Shown: piece by piece, positions 56,499-64,000 of the stretch | Position numbering within the stretch: the stretch's first letter is position 1 | How the letters are laid out: every line of letters begins with the position of its first letter | Assembly (NCBI GenBank): GCA_947359465.1 | Contig: OX375873.1 | Location: 56,701,573-56,765,572 of the forward strand | Source: Metellina segmentata | Lineage: Eukaryota; Arthropoda; Arachnida; Araneae; Tetragnathidae | Direction: 5' to 3' | Length of the DNA stretch: 64,000 nt | Translations under genes and position numbers: made by a program | The notes under the pieces: model-generated | What the model was told of the DNA's origin: nothing | The model's database searches: none | What the model saw: only the letters and a program-made list of their open reading frames with translations

Positions 56499-57531
56499 TC
56501 TACTATCATAAAAGGAAGTGGTTGTCTGTCTGTTTTTTTGCACGCAAGTCCTAAACGAATCTATGGGAACCTACAGTAATAGGATTTGGCACACAGGTAG
56601 TCCCAGTTTTAGGGTCTCGGCGAATTTTAAAATTCAATCTAGAACATTTTAAAATGAATTTAATGAAATTTAATTATCATTGAATGCAACAGCAGATATC
56701 ACAGATTCAAAATTTATTTGTTTCGTTCCAGTTTTTATTTTGCGCGGAGTAATAATTTTCCAGCAGACGATAAAAAACAAACTTTTTTCTATCTCCTAGA
56801 CCGTTAAAGATGAATAAAAATTTCAACGGTTTTGAAATCGGCGGAAAATTTTACATTAGATCAATACCTAAAAATGTGATTTTTTAAAATAAATAAAATT
56901 TTTAAATTGAATATATTTTATATTTTTGCAAGAGAACATGACGTCACGCCAACATTCACGTTCCAAAAATAAACAGATTACATTTCCTGCTCTCTTACGA
57001 TTTCAGCGAAGGAAAGCAAAAGAAAATAAAAACATTTTGGCTGGCATTGTTTAGTTCTTTTTTGTAAAATCGGGATCGTTAAAGATAGAGTGAAAATTTC
57101 AACGGATTTGAAATTTGCGGAAAATTTGACACCAGATAGATACCTTATACGTTTGATTTTCTCTTAATAAATAATTTTTCAATTAAATATTGATATTTTA
57201 GCTTTAGATTGTGACGTCATGCGGCATTCCCACGTAGACACCACGGATATATGACTGTTATCGAATATGCGAAGCAAACTTTAGTTCATAATATTCATAA
57301 TTTGGTTTGTTAAGCAAACCAAATTGGAATTCTGAAGGAATTCATTCTAATAGGCTACGAATTTCCATTTGGTTTGCGAAACACCACGTGCAGCTCCATG
57401 ATGGCTGTTATACAATTGGCTACGAATTTTGGAGTTCATAGCAATCACCGGGGGCTAGCGAGCGTTGGTCACACCTGGCCCCACAAAAAGAACTGTCACG
57501 GGCAACGCCGTGCTGGTCACGCAGTGGCTGG
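56499..57531 (+). mobile_element. Non-autonomous Helitron C, 1033 bp
   Basis: 5' end TCTACTATCATAAAAGGAAG after A (56498); 3' end CACGCAGTGGCTGG (57531), where CTGG is an allowed CTRR form, before T (57532). Length and content match element A. The 3' region holds GGCTAGCGAGCGTTGGTCAC, the source-like sequence of the satellite at 19343. Confidence 0.82.
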
Positions 57532-57541
57532 TAAACTTATA

Positions 57542-58748
57542 CACTATCTGCCAATAAGTATTTGGACATCCATGCAAATGACGATATCTGCCGGCCTGAT
57601 ATACGTCACACCCTCGGCTGGTAAATAGCGTGTTGGAAACAATATTTGAATTAGTTGCATACAAGATGCCACGAAGTGCAGAGTTATCTCATTTCGAGAA
57701 AGGTGTAATGGTCGGGTATCACAGTAATTTCCGATCCTTAAGGGACACATCTAGCGAGCTGAATTACCCAAAATCGACATTGGTCAATGTGATTTAGAAG
57801 GGGAAGGTTAGCGGTGACTGTCGGAATGTGCCCCGAGTCGGCAGACCCACGAAACTTTGAGATACAGACCAACGGGTGCTGTCCAGAGAAATTCGGAAGA
57901 ACCTCACCCAACTGATGGCCCACATCCTCCAGGAATTTCAACAGGCATCCGGGAGTATTGTTTCGATGAATACCATCCGTAAAGAAGCACATCTGCTTGG
58001 GTTTCATGGTCGTGCTGCCACCCATAAGCCTTTGATCACAAAGTACAACCGCGCTGCTCGGCTAATGTAGTGCAAAGCACGTCGAAAGTCAGATCAGTGG
58101 AAACGGATTCTCTGGAGCGACAAATCAAGGTTTGGATGGTACCGTTTGGATGGCAGGGCCTGGTGTTTGCCTGAAGAACGCCTCCTGCCAGAATACATTG
58201 TGCCCACCTTAAAGTTCGGCGGAAGTGGAATTATGGTCTGGGGATGTTTCTCCTGGTATGGACTGGGACCCTTAGCCCAAATTCATGGTAAGCTCGACGC
58301 CGAGGCCTACTGCATTATTTTGGATGACAGTGTGCTTTCTACGTTGTGGCAGTTTTACGGGTAGGACCCATGTTGCATCCAGGACGACAACGTCAGCTGT
58401 CATGTTGCGAGGTCCACCATGGATTGGTATGATGGCAATGGGGTTAACCGAAAAGACTGGCCTTCCCAGAGAACAGACATGAACCTTATCGAGACACTCT
58501 GGGACGAGTAGGATAGCCAAATAAAGGGGTGCAACAACCGTCCAAAATCAGTGAAGGAACTTGCATATCTTCTCCAAGCCGAGTGGAAGAAAATACCACT
58601 AGCCGTCATACAAGGACTTGTCGAAAGCATGCCCCGCAGGGTTGAGGTTGTAATTGATTCTTGTAGAGGCTCTACCAACTATTGAATATGAATAAATTTT
58701 GTTTTTCTTTTGTATCACAGGTGTCCAAATACTTGTTGGTAGATAGTG
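57542..58748 (+). mobile_element. Tc1/Tc3-like transposon, 1207 bp
   Basis: Flanked by TA (57540-57541, 58749-58750). Inverted ends CACTATCTGCCAATAAGTAT and CACTATCTACCAACAAGTAT, each followed by TTGGACA. Inserted 10 bp beyond Helitron C in the SULT4 5' flank. Confidence 0.93.
57666..58685 (+). pseudogene. Tc1/Tc3-like transposase, inactivated
   Basis: MPRSAELSHFEKGVMVGYHS at 57666 reads to a stop after LVNVI, then GRPTKL and a stop, then SREIRKNLTQL. MNTIRKEAHLLGFHGRAA precedes a stop after [14 protein letters not shown] carries the first Asp but Lys replaces the usual Glu. [13 protein letters not shown] and QDDNVSCHVA (second Asp) follow, then NLIETLWDE (catalytic Glu) and a stop. The end is RGSTNY-stop at 58683-58685. 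At least five stops. Confidence 0.9.
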
Positions 58749-59345
58749 TATAAGGCATTGCAATCTTTTTATCAGTTTGAATTTATTTGTTTTACTATGA
58801 TTGATGTGCGAATAAAAATAATTATTCGTTTTTACTCTTACTTTCTATTTGATGATCTGTTAAAGTAGAATAAGAATTAGAATAAATATTCAACAAACTT
58901 TGCAAATGACGAAAGCTTTGAAAATCATAAAATTACTCTTCAGCATACTTTAATCTCTCTTTCCTTCGCTAAAATACTTAACTTAAATAACTAAAAAAAA
59001 AGTTTAAGAATACACAAAATAAATAATACTAAAATATCGATGTGCATGATATTTACACCTCTGAAGAAAAATTTTACTCCTTGCCTATCTGTCAGTGTAA
59101 CAAACTCACGAAATGTGAACTTGAAAGCGTCTAACATTTTTGGTGAATCGTGGAGGTCGAACCTGTAAAATGATATGGCAGTTAGGACTTGGTTCACGCA
59201 TTGTTGCAGAAGCGAAGGCAGCCGGGATTTTATGTCGGATGGAGCACAAAGCTATAAATTCAAATTTTCTGCCAAATGAAAGTCTCTAGACCCTTTGCAA
59301 TTTTAAATCTTCATATATACATTTTTGGTTAAGTTGCTAAACTAA
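58749..59345 (-). repeat. Distal part of SULT4 5' flank
   Basis: Matches 5110-5700 upstream of SULT1. Landmarks are TGACGAAAGCTTTGAAAA and GTGAATCGTGGAGGTCGAAC. It marks the end of the SULT4 duplication. Confidence 0.78.
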
Positions 59346-59489
59346 TTAAATATGCAAGTAAGCGATCACTGAAAGCAAAAAAAAAACATTTTCACTACCC
59401 AACCATAATGGACAGGACAGCAAGATGTGATGGTATAAGGAAAAGAATACATGCTTTAATAGGGGGGGGGGGAGTCACACAAGTGCTGT

Positions 59490-59785
59490 AATTACACAAG
59501 CAACCCTTCTGGGCATACCTTAAAAAAGGTTTTTAATACACAACTATGGGTATTTTGTGTCCATTCTTGATGCAAGAATGTTGCCAGCTCTGCTGTAGAT
59601 TTCGGACGTGGTTCCCTGGTCCGTCAGCGTCGCTCTAATTTTCTATGGGGTTTAGGTCGCTAATTTCTGCAGGCCATGGAAGACGTTTTACATCCATAAC
59701 TTGATACTACTGCTTGACAGAGGCTGCAACATGACATGAAGCGTTGTTACCCTGGAAGTAACATTCGTCCATTCCAAAAAATTGC
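59490..59785 (-). pseudogene. Tc1-family transposase C-terminal relic
   Basis: On the minus strand FQGNNASCHVAASVKQ (degenerate second Asp block, Asp replaced) and LPWPAEISDLNPIEN (Glu block). A poly-G run lies at 59462-59471. A SINE begins at its edge. Confidence 0.75.
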
Positions 59786-59786
59786 C

Positions 59787-60112
59787 GCCGATCAACCGAT
59801 ATAGTGGTTGAGGTGTTAGCCTCTAGATCGAAAGGTTCCTGGTTCGAATTTGGGAAAGTGCATGGATATTTGTAAGCGTTTGGAGTAGAGGCGGCTGCTG
59901 CACCTTAAATCTGTCTCGGCACATTAAGTTGGTGTGGAAGTTTGGAGAGTGGGGTACCAGTCCAGGTGTTCCCTCGTCATCTGACCGTTGTTTAAAATTA
60001 CAGTGTTATTGTCATTGGATCTTTCCCTTATGGGATTGATCCCGGACAGTCGTCAATAGCCCGCTGTGTTGCTCTAGTACGACTATAATTAAAATTACCT
60101 TATCTTACCGTG
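59787..60112 (+). repeat. tRNA-headed SINE
   Basis: GCCGATCAACCGATATAGTG (A-box), GGTTCGAAT (B-box), GGCTGCTGCACCTTAAATCT and the 3' end GCTCTAGTACGACTATAATT. Full-length with a few small deletions in the body. Confidence 0.88.
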
Positions 60113-60155
60113 GACAATAACACCCCGACCAAAACGTTGTTGTGGTGAATTCAGA

Positions 60156-60425
60156 GAGTATTTTGATTAACGTCGTACTGGGAGCAACACAACGGGCTAT
60201 TGATGACAGTCCGGAAAAAATCAGAAGACAACACGTAATTTTGAACCACTGCCAGATGACGAGGAACCCCACTCTCCAAACTTTCACACCACACCAACGT
60301 GAGGACATTTGAGGCCCCGACAGATTTAAGGTGCACCAGCCCTTTGAGTAGGACGGTGTTTGTTGGATTCAAACTCGCAACCCTCCGTTTGCTAATCCAT
60401 TACTCTTCCAACCAAACCACCGCGG
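60156..60425 (-). repeat. SINE with a different tRNA-like head
   Basis: In minus orientation the body (GGCTGGTGCACCTTAAATCT, GGTTCAAAATTACGTGTTG) matches the common SINE. The first ~85 nt instead read CGCGGTGGTTTGGTTGGAAG, then GGATTAGC and GAGTTTGAATCC: another tRNA-like A-box/B-box pair. About 20-25 bp of the body near GGATCTTTCCC is deleted. Confidence 0.8.
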
Positions 60426-60574
60426 TTTAAAATGACTTCGATTTAATATACTGTGCACGGCATGTATTGCTGTTTGTTTATTAAAATCTTTGCTATTGTT
60501 GTAACTTGAGTTTATTTTTCTCCCACTCAAACTAATCAGTTCTATTGGTTCAAAAAATCCAAGGAAGACTCTGT

Positions 60575-60880
60575 TGGTCAAGGTCAGGAGAGTTTAGAAG
60601 TCATGTAGGGAAGACTGCAGGTTGCCAAACAGATAAAAGCGTGTGAACCCCAGTTTCAAATATTGGTCTTTGAAATTCACTTTTGGTTATTTTGAAGCAT
60701 TGATAAGATTGTGAAGACGTGTGAAACGGTCAAGCGTGAAAAAAGAATCTCCATGTTTTCATATTTCCTACGTAACTGATTAATTAGTAAACCTTAGCTA
60801 GGAATTTTATTCAAAGAATAACAAAAAGTGTTCTGTGGTAGCATATTTTACTTTTAAAGACACAAGTCCTGATCCGTAAT
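60575..60880. repeat. Partial SULT-flank duplication
   Basis: Matches 48280-48560 and 39120-39310 (GTCATGTAGGGAAGACTGCA, ACAAAAAGTGTTCTGTGGTA). No sulfotransferase follows within the window. Confidence 0.8.
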
Positions 60881-60921
60881 TGGTATCGATATACAGTATC
60901 CACACGACAATATTTTTTAAT

Positions 60922-61098
60922 ATATAGGGTCAGATGGGGTAAAAGAATCATTCTCCACAAATATTTTGTATTTTTTCTCGTCAAATATTTAATTGTTATT
61001 GTAAGGGTTGGAACCCTTAAGGAACTATTACAATAGCAATTGAAAAATCTGAAGAAAAAATATTTTGATTATGAACTTTTTGCACCTAACCCTATATT
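60922..61098. mobile_element. Foldback MITE
   Basis: A long imperfect palindrome: TATAGGGTCAGATGGGG on the left, CACCTAACCCTATAT on the right, with ATTGTTATTGTAAGGGTT facing AACCC and ACAATAGCAAT at the centre. No coding capacity. Confidence 0.75.
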
Positions 61099-61132
61099 AT
61101 CCTTTACATCAGAATTAAAAAAAAAAACATAA

Positions 61133-61472
61133 AAAATTAGTTAAGCTTTAGTCTACGTTTATAGAAGGGGCAACGGTCTTGGCGTTTTTTTTGGCGCACT
61201 TCTAGTAGCGAGTTACGTCAGGTTAAAGCAACCCGTCTGTATTACGGTTATTGCGGCTTTCATGGCAACCTCGGCAAGCGGAAACTTTAAATTTTCATTT
61301 GGAATATTCAAGAAATTTCTTTCAAAATCTGTTAAACTGTCGTTTGATTTCATTGGTTCATTTGAAGTAATTCCGTCCTTGGCAACTTTAGAAGTGCGAA
61401 AAAAAAAAGAGCCAAGACCGTTTCTATCGTTATAAAAACAGACTGAAGCTTTACCAAAAAATTCTACAAAAA
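61133..61472. mobile_element. MITE with ~75-bp terminal inverted repeats
   Basis: Left TAAGCTTTAGTCTACGTTTA and CAACGGTCTTGGC; right (inverted) TAAAGCTTCAGTCTGTTTTT and AAACGGTCTTGGC. The ~190-bp centre is unrelated to known elements here. Confidence 0.75.
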
Positions 61473-61479
61473 TGTAATT

Positions 61480-63149
61480 ACAAGAAAAAATATTATTTAA
61501 TTCACAAAAACAACATCATTAGTTACACAAATTTAAAATTTAACAGGCCTCACAAATTTAAGCCGCCAGTGTTCTTTATTCGAATTACAATTTCTGTGAA
61601 TACGATTTCTTCGATTCTCAGAAGTACTCGTAATCGCGCATCTCTAAATAGAACAAACGATAATAGTTGCAATTTTTATCAAAATTTTAAAAATTTCCTG
61701 ATTTTTTGGTAAATTTTTCCTGATGTTTCCATAGTTCAAAAGTTCCCTGATTTCTGTTACCACTCTAGTGTAGCACAAATTGACACGTTTATAGCAAAAA
61801 TAAACGCTATCACATTCAAAATGATCTAGCTATTCATAGTTCAGCATTTAAAGGAAAATTTTCGACAAAATCTCAATGTTGAAAGAAAGTTTGTCAACGA
61901 AATTTCAATATCAAAGGGATCACAAAAAGAAATACTCTGTTCTACACAATTTTAACGTCGAAACAAAGGTTAAATCAACATTTTAACTATTAAAAATTGT
62001 TAACTAAATTTAAACAACCAAAAACATAGCTGGATTTATTAATTTAATTCTTAAAAGAGGATTAACCAAAGAAAATAATCACTTAAAACAACCATTGTTT
62101 CCAAGTTTTGACATATTCAAAAGCGAAGTAATAAAAAATGACCAGCACTATTTTATCAACAAAACCTTTAACGTTTTTCCAATATTGAAATGCTGAATGA
62201 AAAATGGCATTCACTTTAACAAACAAGACCTCCTGGATCATCAATTCAGTTGATCATAAAAACTAAAGCATTGCCTCAACAAAATATTTAATAGATGTTT
62301 AGAGCTATTGAGAACAAAAAGAGAATCTTAAACCTGTCCTGCAGAACAGAATTACCTTTTGAAGTAAAAAACCAGATGTCCTGTTTTTGATGCGTTTGAC
62401 GACGAAAAATAATTGACGAGTCCGAACAGCAGATTTGGTACTTATGGGTGCAATTGTAATGTCCAAAACAACAGAGCAAATAAATGTCCGTCTGCTTCCG
62501 ACACTTGGCTAATCGCGTCTGAAGGTCGAATTGACGTTGCTTCACGGATGTTAATATCAGTTGGAGGTTCAAGGTTAAGGACTTCAAACGTGAAACAAAC
62601 ACTACGCCATGTTACTAAGAGCTACCTATTGTTGATGAGCGAGCGAACATTTGAATCCAGGGCCAGGGGCGTTGACTTCAAGAAGCTTGTTAATGACAGG
62701 TTCGGATGAACGGTCAAGAAAGTATAGCTACCTTTCTTTGCATAGAGTCGGTGTTGCCTTAGATGAGGGGACTAAATTGCAGAAAGTAAAACACGTGATC
62801 TGACGCCTTATACACAAATGCATTTAACATTATTTCAAAGAGGAAACAAACCTTTTCGATCGTCATCTTGTGAAAAAAAAGTTTTCGTTCAAATATATTG
62901 ATTCAATAGAAGTAAGAAACAAAACAAAATTGATCCAAGTTAGGTTTTTAAAGACTAGATAGACAAATAAAATTATAATTATTTCTCAGAAATTTTCCAC
63001 TATTTTGAGCCAATAGCCGATGTATATTCAACTACCTTTTGAAATAAGTATGGCAAAAATCTACACCATCTTTTCCAATTTTGCAGAATTTCTCACATCA
63101 CCATCAGTTTTTTAAACCGAGGCCTCTCATGCAAAAGGTAACTTGATAA
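61480..63149. other. AT-rich DNA, no supported gene
   Basis: Overlapping open frames of ~100 codons on both strands at 62288-62709 share no motif with families I know and have no clear splice context. Nothing else is seen. Confidence 0.35.
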
Positions 63150-63567
63150 TCTCCAACTTGCGACTTTTTGCATTTGACCGCAGAATTCAAATCCGTACTC
63201 CATCTTTAACGGTCTAGGAGATAGAAAAAATAACTGTGACTGTAAATCATTCCTCGGGCAAAATCAAAGCGGAAACGAAAAAAATAATTTTCTCCGCGTT
63301 CTGTCGGAGGAACGGCTGACGTGGCAAGGTCATTTCTGGCGTTTCTTCTCTCTCTGGTAGTAACGCGTTGAAACACCAATGGAGAATAAACTATTAAATT
63401 CATTTAAAAATCTTTAAATATTAAAATTTCGCCGCGATCCAAAAATTGCAACAACAAAAAAAAAATGCGATTACCTGTCTGCCAAATCTCATTGCTGTAA
63501 GTGCCATAGATCGTCAGGATTTTGCAGCTGCGAAACAAACACTTCCTTTTATAATAGTAGAGACTGA
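63150..63567 (-). mobile_element. Helitron E, 5' portion
   Basis: The minus strand starts TCTCTACTATTATAAAAGGA at ~63565, continues through ATCCTGACGATC and GACCGTTAAAGATGGAG, and fades near 63150. The 3' CTAG end is missing. Same family as A, C and D. Confidence 0.7.
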
Positions 63568-63595
63568 TTTTGTTATTGATCTACACAGATTTCCG

Positions 63596-63810
63596 AAAAT
63601 TGAGGACAGTACTGAATTCGTATCAAGCAAAGGTCACCTAATTCTCAATCCAATAGAGCATGTTTAATATGGCCTCGGAACGTCTCATTGCAATCTACAA
63701 ACCTTCAAAGATCCCTCAAGAGTAAAGATATAATCTAATGCGCGGATGGGACTACTTGCTACAGGAACTCTTGGACAGAACAGGGAAAATCATCTGTACG
63801 TTGCATTAGT
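63596..63810 (+). pseudogene. Tc1-family transposase relic
   Basis: LILNPIEHV followed by a stop where Trp is expected, then ENHLYVALV-like text in shifted frames. Only the Glu block is recognisable. Confidence 0.55.
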
Positions 63811-63907
63811 GTGAGTTCAGCACATCCCCTATTAAGTGGCTTTTAACAGAGTAAAAAAATCTTTATCGCAATAACTAAAACTTACAATGATCGCTCACAC
63901 AGAGGAC

Positions 63908-64000
63908 AGCCTCTAGATCGGAAGGTTCCTGGTTCGAATCCAGATGTTTGTAAGCGTATGGTGTAGAGGCCGGCTGGTGCGCCTTAAATCAGTCGTGACC
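63908..64000 (+). repeat. SINE cut by the window end
   Basis: CCTCTAGATCGGAAGGTTCC, B-box GGTTCGAATCC, then GGCTGGTGCGCCTTAAATC. The A-box region is missing on the left and the body runs past the end of the window. Confidence 0.88.

Noticed and set aside
62288..62709. Overlapping ~100-codon frames on both strands
   Set aside because: Neither shows a recognisable motif; overlapping opposite-strand frames of this size are expected by chance.

Overview
This is AT-rich nuclear DNA of an arthropod, most likely an arachnid and probably a spider. That placement rests on the style of the cytosolic sulfotransferases, which have one coding exon, start near an FSPK-FREALEYK segment and carry a YPKCGTTW loop, and on a dense mix of Tc1, mariner, hAT and Helitron elements, a gypsy element and a tRNA-headed SINE. 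No bacterial or viral gene organisation is visible. The species call is inference; the gene families are read from translated motifs.

The host genes are four tandem sulfotransferase (SULT) copies, all on the minus strand: SULT1 (3603-4546, dead), SULT2 (32629-33573, intact), SULT3 (41034-41978, intact) and SULT4 (51634-52554, a 2-bp duplication removes the normal C-terminus). Flanking DNA was duplicated with them. The 3' flanks of SULT1 and SULT3 match each other, those of SULT2 and SULT4 match each other, and the 5' flanks of SULT1, SULT2 and SULT4 match. A good splice acceptor lies about 20 nt upstream of the ATG in all four, so an untranslated leader exon is likely and the copies do not look like retrocopies.

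Region by region: 1-2.3 kb is AT-rich with one weak candidate first exon. 2.3-5.7 kb is the SULT1 block. 6.1-9.4 kb holds a decayed Tc1 element and an intact DD41D mariner-like element. 9.6-10.5 kb is a TA microsatellite and a degenerate tandem repeat. 10.7-14.7 kb is an old hAT-like element split by a younger hAT. 14.9-15.7 kb has a SINE and a possible exon. 15.75-19.07 kb is an hAT-like element with very long inverted repeats. 19.3-21.4 kb is a 188/176-bp satellite with higher-order structure. 21.5-26.6 kb has mariner, repeat and gypsy relics. 27.7-31.9 kb has a SINE, a truncated Tc1 and AT-rich repeats. 31.9-35.1 kb is the SULT2 block with a 651-bp Helitron. 35.1-39.1 kb is a Tc1 relic and Helitrons placed head-to-tail and inverted. 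39.1-42.0 kb is the SULT3 block. 42.8-45.8 kb is a four-level nest of transposons. 46.2-50.8 kb has MITEs, duplicated flank and Tc1 copies. 51.2-59.3 kb is the SULT4 block, whose upstream DNA took in five transposons. 59.4-64 kb is SINEs, foldback MITEs, a Helitron and Tc1 relics.

Functionally, the intact SULTs should transfer sulfate from PAPS to small hydroxylated compounds in the cytosol (detoxification or hormone metabolism). Nearly everything else is mobile DNA. Because the SULT flanks are paralogous, several insertions have an internal 'empty site' elsewhere in the window, which fixes their exact ends and their order relative to the gene duplications. The most unusual items are the 15747-19071 element and its apparent relationship to the older element at 10690-14700, the four-level nest, the satellite built from transposon ends, and the head-to-tail Helitrons.
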